Of a DNA stretch of 64,000 bases, positions 34,441-42,238 are shown in pieces. Numbering within the stretch: position 1 is the stretch's first letter; every line of letters starts with the position of its first letter. Source of the DNA: Fimenecus sp052298855 (GTDB taxonomy: Bacteria > Bacillota > Clostridia > Oscillospirales > Acutalibacteraceae). The stretch is from assembly GCA_052298855.1 (NCBI GenBank), contig DAVZXP010000007.1, forward strand, positions 62,001 to 126,000, read 5' to 3'. The position numbers were made by a program, and so were the translations under genes. The notes under the pieces are model-generated. The model was given only the letters and a program-made list of their open reading frames with translations, ran no database searches and was not told where the DNA came from.

Positions 34441-34571
34441 CCGCTCCCTCTTAGTGGGAGCTGTTGAGCGAAGCGAAACTGAGGGAGTAAAACGGATTAC
34501 ATCAGGCTTTGAATAAACTCCCTCAGTCATTTTTCGTGGAAAAATGACAGCCCCCTCAAAGATGGGGCGGA
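34441..34571. repeat. MITE-like palindromic element, copy A
   Basis: About 130 bp with nested inverted repeats: ACTGAGGGAGT (34479-34489) with ACTCCCTCAGT (34517-34527), terminal CTCCC/GGGAG-type hairpins at both ends, and a GAGCGAAGCGA mini-hairpin. The CCCTCAGTCATTTTT core and hairpin ends recur in copy B at 45320-45454. It has no coding capacity and looks like a small non-autonomous or REP-type element. Confidence 0.65.
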
Positions 34572-34828
34572 AGCACAAATTGAATTCGATATTATACCGT
34601 AGGGACAGGGCTTGCCCCTGTCCGTAAAAAAATACATATTAAATCAAATTTACAGACAACCGCAAGGGTTGTCTCTACTGGTCAATATAAATTTTCAATT
34701 TGATAACAGCAGATAACCGCAATATATTCGTTAATTTCCTCGGTGGCAGCAAGCCATCGCCCTACGCCGTTTAATTAAATTTGCGGGTAATCGAACACCA
34801 AATTTGATTTTGTCTGCAACCAAAACAA
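34572..34828. repeat. REP-like inverted repeat modules
   Basis: Contains GACAGGGCTTGCCCCTGTC (34604-34622), GACAACCGCAAGGGTTGTC (34654-34672), and a GCAAGCCATCGCCCTACG module near 34750. The flank AATTGAATTC..TACCGTAGGGACAG (34579-34608) is repeated at the right window edge (63942-63972). These are short dispersed hairpins of unknown role. No gene was seen. Confidence 0.6.
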
Positions 34829-34855
34829 AAGCCATAGGTATTCATCCTATGGCTT
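34829..34855 (-). terminator. Terminator of the sodium symporter gene
   Basis: A perfect 10-bp stem (34829-34838 with 34846-34855). On the minus strand it is followed by TTTTGTTTTG. It lies 21 nt past the symporter stop codon. Confidence 0.85.
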
Positions 34856-34875
34856 AATTTTATATGTTATATTGA

Positions 34876-36348
34876 TTATTTAGCTTTCTTTTTTCTGCCC
34901 GTAAAGAGCGACACGCCGAAGATTACGCCCAAAAGAACAAGCGCAAAGGTCATCCAACCGATAAGCACCGGCTTGCTCTGTGAAGCAAAGGTGTCGTAAT
35001 ATCCTTTGAGGTAAACGACGATTACGATAATCGGCAAAACATACTGCATATATGCTCTGACCCATTTCGGGAACTTTACGCCCTCGCCTGCGTTTGCTTC
35101 CTTGAGGAAATTTTCAAAGCCCCAGCCGTTACGCCTAACGCAGAACATAACGAACAGCAAGCTACCGAGAGGCAAGAGGTTGTATGAAACAATGAAGTCC
35201 TCAAGGTCCATAATGCCTGTGCCGCTGCCGAGAGGCTGGAATTTTGAAAGAACATTGAAGCCTAAAATCGCAGGAATTGAAATGAGAGTTACGATAACAA
35301 AGTTTACCGCAACCGACTTTTTACGTTCCCATTTTTTCATATCCATAAATGCCGCAATCAAGTTTTCGAATACAGCGACTACTGTTGAAAGAGCCGCAAA
35401 CGACATAAAGATAAAGAAGAGCGTGCCCCAAAGTCTGCCAAGAGGCATCTGATTAAAGAGGTTCGGCAAGGTTATGAACAAAAGAGACGGACCTGCACCC
35501 GGCTCAACACCGAATGAGAAGCAAGCGGGGATAATGATAAATCCTGCCGTCAAAGCAACGAGCGTATCCAAAATCATAACGCTTATAGCCTCGCCGCCGA
35601 GACGCTTTTCTTTACCGAGATAGCTACCGAAGATTTCCATAGCGCCGATACCGAGACTCAATGTAAAGAACGAGTGGCTCATCGCCGCAAAAATCGCAGT
35701 ACCGAAGCCCGACTGCTTAACCGAAGCGAAATCGGGAACAAGATAGAACTTGAAGCCCTCGCTTGCGTTCGGAAGTGTTGCGGAGTTTATCGCAAGTGCA
35801 ACCATAAGAACGATAAGCAAGGTCATCATAACCTTTGTTACCTTTTCAACGCCGTTTTTAACACCGAGAGCGCAGATGCCGAACGATATAACGATAGAGA
35901 CAAATGCCCACAATCCCATTGTCAAGGGTTGACCGAGCATAGCGGAAAATGCGTTCGCAACGCCGTCAACCGAAAGTCCCGAAAGCTTGCCTGTAAGCTC
36001 AAGGTATGTGTAGTAGAGCATCCAACCTGCAACCATTGTGTAGAATGACATCAAAAGGAAACAGCCTACAATGCTTATCCATTTAAGCCTGTGCCATTTA
36101 GTGCCCTTGGGTTCAAGCGCTTCAAACGCCCTGCCCATACCGTACCTACTTGCTCTGCCTATCGCAAATTCCGAAACGAGAATGGGGAAGCCAAGTATAA
36201 CCAAAAACGCCAAATACATTACTATAAAAGCCGCACCGCCATACATTCCGCAAATATAAGGGAATTTCCAAACATTACCGATACCTACCGCACAGCCTGC
36301 CGAAACGAGAATAAAACCGAGTCTTGAACCGAACTTTTCTCTTTCCAT
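34876..36348 (-). CDS. Neurotransmitter:sodium symporter (SNF family) transporter
   Basis: The 490-residue membrane protein belongs to the LeuT-fold SNF family, which imports amino acids or similar small molecules with Na+. The N-terminal TM1 motif AGCAVGIGNVWKFPYICGMYGG with its unwound Gly-rich centre and the following GGAAFIVMY are diagnostic. About eleven to twelve hydrophobic helices follow, with the TM6 region FFTLSLGIGAMEIFGSY. Bacterial members often carry tryptophan, tyrosine or leucine; the substrate here is unknown. It stands alone with its own promoter and terminator. Confidence 0.93.
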   Translation of the reverse strand: MEREKFGSRLGFILVSAGCAVGIGNVWKFPYICGMYGGAAFIVMYLAFLVILGFPILVSEFAIGRASRYGMGRAFEALEPKGTKWHRLKWISIVGCFLLMSFYTMVAGWMLYYTYLELTGKLSGLSVDGVANAFSAMLGQPLTMGLWAFVSIVISFGICALGVKNGVEKVTKVMMTLLIVLMVALAINSATLPNASEGFKFYLVPDFASVKQSGFGTAIFAAMSHSFFTLSLGIGAMEIFGSYLGKEKRLGGEAISVMILDTLVALTAGFIIIPACFSFGVEPGAGPSLLFITLPNLFNQMPLGRLWGTLFFIFMSFAALSTVVAVFENLIAAFMDMKKWERKKSVAVNFVIVTLISIPAILGFNVLSKFQPLGSGTGIMDLEDFIVSYNLLPLGSLLFVMFCVRRNGWGFENFLKEANAGEGVKFPKWVRAYMQYVLPIIVIVVYLKGYYDTFASQSKPVLIGWMTFALVLLGVIFGVSLFTGRKKKAK

Positions 36349-36378
36349 AAAACACCTCTTCCAAAATTGTCGTATTAT

Positions 36379-36407
36379 ATAATACCATATAATGCAAAAG
36401 TGTTCAA
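36379..36407 (-). promoter_or_regulatory. Promoter of the sodium symporter gene
   Basis: On the minus strand -35 TTGAAC (36407-36402), 17-bp spacer and -10 TATTAT (36384-36379), about 30 nt before the start codon. Confidence 0.75.
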
Positions 36408-36456
36408 TAAAAAAATACTTGAAATTGACAGGACAAAGGCAGATTTTTCGTAAGCC

Positions 36457-36615
36457 TTAGATTTTTTCGAAGCGGATAATATCTCCGTCGGCATCCTTAA
36501 TGCCCTTTTCAAAGCTTACAGAAAGCCTGCCGTCAATAACCTCCGTAAATTGAACAATTACAAATTCGTCAGTCTCGGCAAGGTCCTTAGTTATAATTTG
36601 CGTGCTGTTTTTCAT
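36457..36615 (-). CDS. 52-residue protein in LexA-box-controlled unit
   Basis: A small acidic protein of 52 residues (MKNSTQIITKDLAETDEFVI at the start, DADGDIIRFEKI at the end) with alternating hydrophobic residues suggesting beta strands, and no membrane segment. AAAGGAG lies about 12 nt before the ATG. The only promoter upstream is the one with a perfect LexA box at 36702-36715, so it is probably DNA-damage induced. No family was recognised. The opposite strand has no better frame here. Confidence 0.6.
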   Translation of the reverse strand: MKNSTQIITKDLAETDEFVIVQFTEVIDGRLSVSFEKGIKDADGDIIRFEKI

Positions 36616-36632
36616 TTAATTCAACTGCTCCT

Positions 36633-36692
36633 TTACATAATAATCACGCCGAAACATTTTAAGAATTTAGCTGCGTAAAACACATATTCCAC
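36633..36692 (-). CDS. Candidate 19-residue hydrophobic peptide under LexA box
   Basis: The first frame after the LexA-controlled promoter reads GTG-start MEYVFYAAKFLKCFGVIIM. It is hydrophobic with two Lys, a size and character like SOS-induced membrane peptides such as TisB. The ribosome site is poorly placed: AAGGAG is only 1 nt from this GTG and fits better an ATG at 36685, which would give only eight residues. It could therefore be a leader rather than a peptide gene. Confidence 0.3.
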   Translation of the reverse strand: MEYVFYAAKFLKCFGVIIM

Positions 36693-36701
36693 TCTCCTTT
36701 C

Positions 36702-36748
36702 CGAACAAATGTTCGTACTTATAATACCACATTCATTCATAAAGTCAA
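36702..36748 (-). promoter_or_regulatory. SOS promoter with perfect LexA (DinR) box
   Basis: Minus-strand -35 TTGACT (36748-36743), 16-bp spacer, -10 TATTAT (36726-36721). The palindrome CGAAC-AAAT-GTTCG (36702-36715) lies over the expected transcription start. It matches the Gram-positive LexA consensus CGAAC-N4-GTTCG exactly, and its position fits simple repression. Confidence 0.88.
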
Positions 36749-36855
36749 TACCTTTAGAATATTTAAGTACAAATAACGGTACTCACAAAAAAATATATTG
36801 ACAAACACCCTTTATAAATGTTAGTTTATAATCATAAAGGTTAGGGGGTATTTAT

Positions 36856-37380
36856 ATGGCTGATTTTAAGAAATTTAAGGAAAAGCACGAAACCGTAATT
36901 CAGTTTATCAAGTTTTCGCTTATTTCAATGCTTGCAGGTCTTACGGAAACAATTTCATTTTTGATAATGAGCTATCTTTTGCCTGCGAAACTGCCAAACC
37001 AATTTGATTTCTTTGTATTTCACTATGATACAACGGGAATGTTCGTGGCGTTCTTCGTCTCGGCAATTCTTGCGGAAATCGTATCATTTACAATCAACCG
37101 AAAAGCGACATTTAATGCTAACAACAGCGTTGTAAAAAGTGCCTTGATGTACTTTTCAATGGTGCTTGTCGTAATTTGCCTTAAAACTTGGATTGCAGGT
37201 GCGTTGCAGCCCGTTATGCGTGGCGTAACGGACATAAAGCTTCTTATTGATTGGGTACCGAAGCTCGTTTCAATGCTTGTTGCAGTGGCGATAATCTTCC
37301 CGATGAACAAGTTTGTAATTATGAAGCACACCGACGAGCCCGAAAAGGAAAAACCGAAGAAAAGCAAATATAAAAATTAA
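36856..37380 (+). CDS. GtrA-like membrane protein
   Basis: A 174-residue protein with four hydrophobic helices: FIKFSLISMLAGLTETISFLI, a long segment around FVAFFVSAILAEIVSF, MYFSMVLVVICLKTW and LVSMLVAVAIIFPMN, and a charged C-terminal tail. The FTINRKATFN motif between helices 2 and 3 is the GtrA signature. GtrA proteins are thought to flip undecaprenyl-linked sugars for wall or teichoic acid glycosylation. AAGGTTAGGGGG precedes the ATG; the gene stands alone with its own terminator. Confidence 0.88.
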   Translation: MADFKKFKEKHETVIQFIKFSLISMLAGLTETISFLIMSYLLPAKLPNQFDFFVFHYDTTGMFVAFFVSAILAEIVSFTINRKATFNANNSVVKSALMYFSMVLVVICLKTWIAGALQPVMRGVTDIKLLIDWVPKLVSMLVAVAIIFPMNKFVIMKHTDEPEKEKPKKSKYKN

Positions 37381-37384
37381 AAAT

Positions 37385-37421
37385 GACGGCTTATTTCACA
37401 GGAAGTAAGCCGTCGTTTTTT
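37385..37421 (+). terminator. Terminator after gtrA-like gene
   Basis: A perfect 9-bp stem (37385-37393 with 37406-37414), 12-nt loop and six T residues. Confidence 0.88.
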
Positions 37422-37429
37422 AGTTTTAT

Positions 37430-37924
37430 TTAATTAAATGTAAATATTAAATTTTTGTCGGGGACTGAAATTTCAACGATTTTCGTACCCTGTAAATTTG
37501 TTTTGAGCTGAAAGCCCGTGCTGTCATATTCACCCGAAAAAACGAGAAAATCACCTGATTTTGTCTGCGACAATACCGTGCCGCTTTTTTGAGCCGCTGT
37601 CAGAACTTTGTTAAGTACAATAATTGCGGAATTGTCGGAAAAATAATTCTCGACAGACGAAATTTTCAAGCCGGAAAGCTCTGCCGCAGAGCCGTTTTCG
37701 TCCTTTGTGAGCGTAAGACCGTTTATGTATTTCGGCGAGGAATAGCAGAGATTTATATAGTCTGCTCTTTTCGTGAGCCTTGCCGAAGATTGCGACGAAT
37801 TGTGCTCAATTAAAATATCGGCTGAAATTTCCTCGGGCAGATTAAGAGCCCTGCCTGTTGTTGCATTTGAACATCCTGTAAGCAGAAAAATTAACGCAGT
37901 TGTTGCAAACAGGAATTTTTTCAT
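37430..37924 (-). CDS. Putative lipoprotein of unknown function
   Basis: A 164-residue product with a lipoprotein signal peptide: basic start MKKFLF, hydrophobic core ATTALIFLLTGC and the lipobox Cys at residue 18. The mature part is rich in beta-type segments (GDFLVFSGEYDSTGFQLKTN, GTKIVEISVPDKNLIFTFN) like small LolA-type or outer-surface lipoproteins, but no family could be named. It is the last gene of the acpS-nnr transcript, 9 nt after nnr. Many Clostridia have an outer-membrane lipoprotein carrier-like gene at this place, but the homology is not certain. Confidence 0.75.
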   Translation of the reverse strand: MKKFLFATTALIFLLTGCSNATTGRALNLPEEISADILIEHNSSQSSARLTKRADYINLCYSSPKYINGLTLTKDENGSAAELSGLKISSVENYFSDNSAIIVLNKVLTAAQKSGTVLSQTKSGDFLVFSGEYDSTGFQLKTNLQGTKIVEISVPDKNLIFTFN

Positions 37925-37933
37925 AAATTGTTA

Positions 37934-39475
37934 TCACCCTTTTTCAAAGGCGGAAAGCGTTTTCGGAAGCTCTGCTATTATCTTCTGTGCCGTCATACCC
38001 ATTTTTGAATATTTTTCGGTTGCAACGTCACCTGCATAGCCGTGGATAAATGCTCCCATAACTGCGGAAAGGTCGGGGCTTATCTTCTGACAAATCAGCG
38101 ATACAATTATGCCTGCAAGTACATCTCCGCTTCCTGCCGTTGCAAGTCCCGAATTTCCCGTTGTGTTAATGTAAAAATCCTCGCCGTTGCTTGAAACGAC
38201 CGTGCGTGAGCCTTTAAGCACAACGGTTGCGCCCGTGAACTCTACTAAGTCTCTGCAAGCGCCTATCCTGTCCGCCTGTACCTCCCTTACCGAACAGCCG
38301 AGCAGCCTTGCCGCCTCTCCCGGATGAGGAGTTATTATAACTTTCGCCTTTGCGTTTTTTATTATATCTATGTTCTCGCACATTGAATTTATGCCGTCGG
38401 CGTCCAAAACAATCGGTACTTCGGAATTTTCAAGTACAGAGGTTACAACCTGCTTTGTGTCGTAATCGTTGCCGAGACCGCAGCCTATAAGCACGGCAGA
38501 GCAGTTTTTAAGTTCCGATTTAATTCGAGCCTCGCAAAGTGCGGAAATTCTGCCGAATCTGTTTGAGGGCAGGGGAATAAGCACCTTTTCGAGACAAGTG
38601 TTCATCATAACGGGGTACGCTTTGTCGGGAAAAGCGAGCTTTACAATTCCCGCACCGCAGTCCGACGCCGCCTGTGAGGAAAGAAGCGCAGCACCGGGCA
38701 TTTCATAACTTCCTGCTATAATCAAAGCCTTGCCGAAATCGCCCTTGTTGGAAAGCTCGCTTCGTTTCGGCATTTTCGATTTTATATCGTTTATGTTAAG
38801 CGTGTAGCCGCCCGAAAATGAGCGTAAAATATCCTCGGGAATACCGATTGAAGCTACTTGGATTTCTCCTGCAAATTCCGCAGAGGGATAATATACAAGA
38901 GAATATTTGAGCGCAATTACCGAAATTGTCATATCCGCCTTTACGCACGGTGCTGAAAGCTCGCTCGAGTCCGCACACATACCGCTTGGCAGGTCAATGC
39001 TCACAACGTAGCCGTTGCTATCGGACATTTTCTTGAAAAGGCGTTGCAGTCTTTCGTCGGGAACACCCGAAAAGCCCGTTCCGAAAACGCAATCGACAAT
39101 AATATCGCTGTCTTGAATTAAGAGGTCATATTTTTCATCATTATCACAGTAGTTTTCAATTTGAACGCCGCTGTTTTTTATACGCTCAAGCATTTCCCTC
39201 GCCGTGTCGGCAACAGGCTCGCCCATAGTCAAAAGCACCGTTACCCTGTAGCCGTTTTCGGAGAGCTTGCGTGCGATAACATAACCGTCACCGCCGTTTT
39301 TACCCTTACCGCAAACAATCAAAGCCTTACGAAGCCCTGTGTCGTCAAACTTGTTGCGTATGACCTTTGCACACGCAGAGCCTGCATTTTCCATAAGACG
39401 AAGAAATGTAATTCCACCCTCGTTAGCCATATTTTCAACTTCTCTTATCTGCTGTGAAGAAAGTATTTTAATCAT
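37934..39475 (-). CDS. nnr: Bifunctional NAD(P)H-hydrate epimerase / ADP-dependent dehydratase
   Basis: Repairs hydrated NADH and NADPH. The 513-residue fusion has the YjeF N-terminal epimerase (SSQQIREVENMANEGG, CGKGKNGGDGYVIARKL, DCVFGTGFSG, DLPSGMCADS) and the C-terminal ADP-dependent dehydratase of the ribokinase-like fold (SNKGDFGKALIIAGS, GCGLGNDYDTK, ITPHPGEAARLLG, TAGSGDVLAGII). ATG 39475 overlaps the acpS stop by 4 nt. The acpS-nnr pairing is common in Firmicutes. Confidence 0.96.
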   Translation of the reverse strand: MIKILSSQQIREVENMANEGGITFLRLMENAGSACAKVIRNKFDDTGLRKALIVCGKGKNGGDGYVIARKLSENGYRVTVLLTMGEPVADTAREMLERIKNSGVQIENYCDNDEKYDLLIQDSDIIVDCVFGTGFSGVPDERLQRLFKKMSDSNGYVVSIDLPSGMCADSSELSAPCVKADMTISVIALKYSLVYYPSAEFAGEIQVASIGIPEDILRSFSGGYTLNINDIKSKMPKRSELSNKGDFGKALIIAGSYEMPGAALLSSQAASDCGAGIVKLAFPDKAYPVMMNTCLEKVLIPLPSNRFGRISALCEARIKSELKNCSAVLIGCGLGNDYDTKQVVTSVLENSEVPIVLDADGINSMCENIDIIKNAKAKVIITPHPGEAARLLGCSVREVQADRIGACRDLVEFTGATVVLKGSRTVVSSNGEDFYINTTGNSGLATAGSGDVLAGIIVSLICQKISPDLSAVMGAFIHGYAGDVATEKYSKMGMTAQKIIAELPKTLSAFEKG

Positions 39476-39843
39476 ATTCGGTCCTCCTTACTGTAAGCAA
39501 TTACCGAAGCCATTGCAATTGTGTCGGTGTGAGTTATGCTAAGTGAAAATTCAAGTCCTTTTTCCGTTGCGATTTTTTGGGCGTTTCCCGAAAGAGAAAA
39601 ATACGGCGCACCGTATTCGTCGTGCAAAATTTGAACTTCGCAGAGCGAAAATCCACGAACGCCCGTACCGAGAGCCTTTGCTAAAGCCTCCTTTGCACAA
39701 AAAGCACCCGCATAGCTTTCAGACCTTTTGTTTTCAAGCTCTTTAAGTTCGTCTGCACCGTAAACGTGGGCTTTAAAGCCCTCGCTTTTAAGTGAATGCT
39801 CAATCCGCTTTATATCGACAATATCAATACCGTTTTTTATCAT
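39472..39843 (-). CDS. acpS: Holo-[acyl-carrier-protein] synthase
   Basis: Adds the 4'-phosphopantetheine arm of CoA to apo-ACP. The 123-residue protein has the Mg-binding GIDIVDIKRIE near the N terminus and FCAKEALAKALGTG, plus the C-terminal SITHTDTIAMASVIA. The length is normal for group I AcpS. It heads the leftward acpS-nnr-lipoprotein unit; the apo-ACP gene is not in the window. Confidence 0.96.
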   Translation of the reverse strand: MIKNGIDIVDIKRIEHSLKSEGFKAHVYGADELKELENKRSESYAGAFCAKEALAKALGTGVRGFSLCEVQILHDEYGAPYFSLSGNAQKIATEKGLEFSLSITHTDTIAMASVIAYSKEDRI

Positions 39844-39930
39844 AATTGCCTCCGTAAATACTATCCTTTGGCTTACTTCCTAATTGTACCATAAATTTCA
39901 TTACAAATAAAATGAAAATATAAATAATTG

Positions 39931-39958
39931 TTGAATTTTTTATGTTTTATGATACAAT
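39931..39958 (+). promoter_or_regulatory. Promoter of nagB
   Basis: -35 TTGAAT (39931-39936), 16-bp spacer, -10 TACAAT (39953-39958), about 32 nt before the start codon. Confidence 0.72.
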
Positions 39959-39996
39959 TATATTTCGAAGAAAAATGAAAGAAGAGAAGTGATTGT

Positions 39997-40716
39997 ATGA
40001 ATATATACATAATGGAAAACGCACAGGAAATCGGAAAGGCGGTCGGCAAGCTCTTTGTTGACGCAATTAACAAAAAGCCCGACATTACACTCGGACTTGC
40101 AACAGGCGCATCGCCAATTCCGACATATAAGTATATCGCAGAGGAATACAAAAAGGGCAATGTTTCCTTAAAGGACGTTAAGACATACAACCTAGACGAA
40201 TATGTTAATCTTCCCAAAGAGGATAAAAACAGCTATTATTCATTTATGCACGCAGAGCTGTTTGACCACACCGATATTAAAGAGGAGAATGTTCATTTCC
40301 TCAACGGCAATGCCGAAAATATCGAAGCGGAATGTGAAAATTACGACGATATGCTCGACGAAGCTAAGGTTGACATTCAGCTTCTCGGCATAGGCAGAAA
40401 CGGACATATCGGCTTTAATGAGCCGTCAATTCGCTTTTCAAAAGGCTCTTTTAAGGTTAAACTCACACAGAGTACAATTTCCGCAAACTCAAAGTATTTT
40501 GACGAAAATCCGATGCCCACTCACGCTCTTACAATGGGTGTAGGCTCAATTATGAAAGCGCAGAAAATCGTGCTTATCGCAACGGGAATTGACAAGGCGG
40601 ACGCTATATCGGCAATGATTTCGGGCGACGTTACACCCGTTTGCCCCGCTTCGATTTTGCAGTTCCACCACGACGTTGAGGTTTATATAGACAAGGCTGC
40701 CGCAAGCCTCTTATAA
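39997..40716 (+). CDS. nagB: Glucosamine-6-phosphate deaminase
   Basis: Converts glucosamine-6-phosphate to fructose-6-phosphate and ammonia. The 239-residue protein has the sugar-phosphate loop GLATGASPIPTY, the catalytic region TYNLDEYVNL, and GIGRNGHIGFNEP, all intact; the short form without the C-terminal extension of E. coli NagB is usual in Firmicutes. It is a single-gene unit; no nagA or PTS gene is adjacent. Confidence 0.95.
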   Translation: MNIYIMENAQEIGKAVGKLFVDAINKKPDITLGLATGASPIPTYKYIAEEYKKGNVSLKDVKTYNLDEYVNLPKEDKNSYYSFMHAELFDHTDIKEENVHFLNGNAENIEAECENYDDMLDEAKVDIQLLGIGRNGHIGFNEPSIRFSKGSFKVKLTQSTISANSKYFDENPMPTHALTMGVGSIMKAQKIVLIATGIDKADAISAMISGDVTPVCPASILQFHHDVEVYIDKAAASLL

Positions 40717-40742
40717 TTTCAAATTTCAGAAGCATATAAAAT

Positions 40743-40779
40743 GACCGAGTATTTTTTGATACTCGGTCTGATTTTTTAT
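40743..40779 (+). terminator. Terminator after nagB
   Basis: A perfect 10-bp stem (40743-40752 with 40759-40768) and a T-rich tail. The convergent glycosyltransferase ends 8 nt further on, so it may serve both strands. Confidence 0.88.
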
Positions 40780-40786
40780 CATAGTA

Positions 40787-42052
40787 TTATTTTGCAATCA
40801 AGCTCTTCAAAAAAGCCTTAATTTTCCTCAGCGGTGAAAAAAGCCTGTATGACCTGCTGTTTACGACAAGGCTGTACCGACCCGAAAGTTCGGCATATTG
40901 AGCGTTGAGTGTTTGAATTCGCTGCTCTGATTCGGCGTTGAGCCTTGAGAGTTCGGCATTTTTTTCACGCTCAAGCCTTGCGCTCTCCTTTTCCGATTCG
41001 TACAGCTTCTTGAAGGAATTTAAGTTCTCCTTTATTCCGTCGGCTTCCCGCTTGTCAAAATAAATCTCGTTTTTATGAAGATTATATAAATCTCTAATTG
41101 TAAAGCCGAATTTTTCCTCGGCAAGCTCTGCATATTTTTTATCCTTGAAAAGCTCGTCAAGCTTTTGCATTTCCAAAATTTTGTTGTCGGGGTACATCGG
41201 AAGCGCACCGCCTAAAACAAAAGCCTTTTCAAGCTCCAGCTCTTCGTCTGTATGCTCTGTCTTTAATTTCAATTTATCGGCAAACGCTTCTAAGAATATT
41301 TCCCTCGGGCAGTTGTTTACAAGCTTGTAGGCTATCCTCACATATTCCTCGTTGTGACCGATTGTTTCCGCATTGCCGAGTGTACTGTTGTTGGCGTGCC
41401 AAATACGGTAAAGCACAAGTTTTTCGGGATAAATATAAAGCGGACATATGAAATTCATACGAATCCAATAGTCATAGTCGTGAAGCTTGTTGAGCGTCAA
41501 ATCGTGGTCGCCGAGCTTTTCATAAACGCTCTTTCGCATAATCATACTGCTGTGGTTTAGGAAGTTTGAACGGTTGTAAAACTCTCTTACAATGCCTGCT
41601 TGTGACATGTTCTCATGATTGAATAAATTAAGGAATCCTTCGGGCAGTTCACCGCTTGTAAAAGGTTTGCTGTTTTCGTCTATGAGCGTTGCATGGGTAA
41701 AGCAAGCTCCGTATTGCGGATTTTCCTCGAGGAATTTAATTTGCTTTTCGATTTTATCCTCAACCCAAATATCGTCGGAGTCGATATGAGCAATATATTC
41801 GCCTTTTGCACGGTGCAGCGCTTCATTATTGGCGTTTGAAATATTGAAATTTTTCGGCAGGGTGTAAAGCTCTATCCTGTCGTCGTCATAGCTTTTGACA
41901 ATTTCCGCCGTGTTATCTGTCGAACAGTCGTCAACAATGATAATCTGTAAATTTTTATAGGTTTGATTAAGCACGCTTTCAAGCGATTGAGCGATTGTTT
42001 TACTTGCGTTATACGCATTCATACAAACGCTTACAAGTTTTTCCAAAGCCAT
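40787..42052 (-). CDS. Family 2 glycosyltransferase with C-terminal coiled coil
   Basis: A 421-residue protein. Residues 5-220 are a GT-A fold: VSVCMNAYNASKTIAQSLESVL, IIIVDDCSTDNTAE and the metal site DSDD at 91-94 (GEYIAHIDSDDIW). After a helical region, residues 340-395 form a coiled coil (SEKESARLEREKNAELSRLNAESEQR, given here in part), ending with a basic SLFSPLRKIKAF-like tail typical of bacterial surface-polysaccharide transferases. The donor and acceptor are unknown. It is alone, with no polysaccharide cluster beside it. Confidence 0.9.
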   Translation of the reverse strand: MALEKLVSVCMNAYNASKTIAQSLESVLNQTYKNLQIIIVDDCSTDNTAEIVKSYDDDRIELYTLPKNFNISNANNEALHRAKGEYIAHIDSDDIWVEDKIEKQIKFLEENPQYGACFTHATLIDENSKPFTSGELPEGFLNLFNHENMSQAGIVREFYNRSNFLNHSSMIMRKSVYEKLGDHDLTLNKLHDYDYWIRMNFICPLYIYPEKLVLYRIWHANNSTLGNAETIGHNEEYVRIAYKLVNNCPREIFLEAFADKLKLKTEHTDEELELEKAFVLGGALPMYPDNKILEMQKLDELFKDKKYAELAEEKFGFTIRDLYNLHKNEIYFDKREADGIKENLNSFKKLYESEKESARLEREKNAELSRLNAESEQRIQTLNAQYAELSGRYSLVVNSRSYRLFSPLRKIKAFLKSLIAK

Positions 42053-42118
42053 AGAGTCCTCCGAATTTCCTAACTTATGCTATTAAAAATATACCACAAT
42101 TTTCATAAAAACGCAACA

Positions 42119-42148
42119 TTAACAAGCGTCCGTCAAAAATAATATAAT
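42119..42148 (+). promoter_or_regulatory. Probable promoter of mazF-like gene
   Basis: -35 TTAACA (42119-42124), 18-bp spacer, -10 TATAAT (42143-42148). Confidence 0.6.
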
Positions 42149-42176
42149 GTATTGCTCCCCGAAAAAATGTTTATAG

Positions 42177-42222
42177 AGGTAATTTACGGGTAAAAATAGT
42201 TTTAAGGACACATAAATTACCT
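42177..42222 (+). promoter_or_regulatory. Leader inverted repeat before mazF
   Basis: A perfect 10-bp inverted repeat, AGGTAATTTA (42177-42186) and TAAATTACCT (42213-42222), enclosing 26 nt. The right arm ends 2 nt before the GGAGAG ribosome site. It could act as an RNA hairpin affecting translation, or as a protein-binding dyad. Confidence 0.6.
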
Positions 42223-42238
42223 TTGGAGAGTGATAAAA

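Noticed and set aside
36798..36832. Promoter TTGACA / TATAAT before the gtrA-like gene
   Set aside because: Both boxes are perfect-looking but 23 bp apart, too far for a normal sigma-A promoter; not listed.
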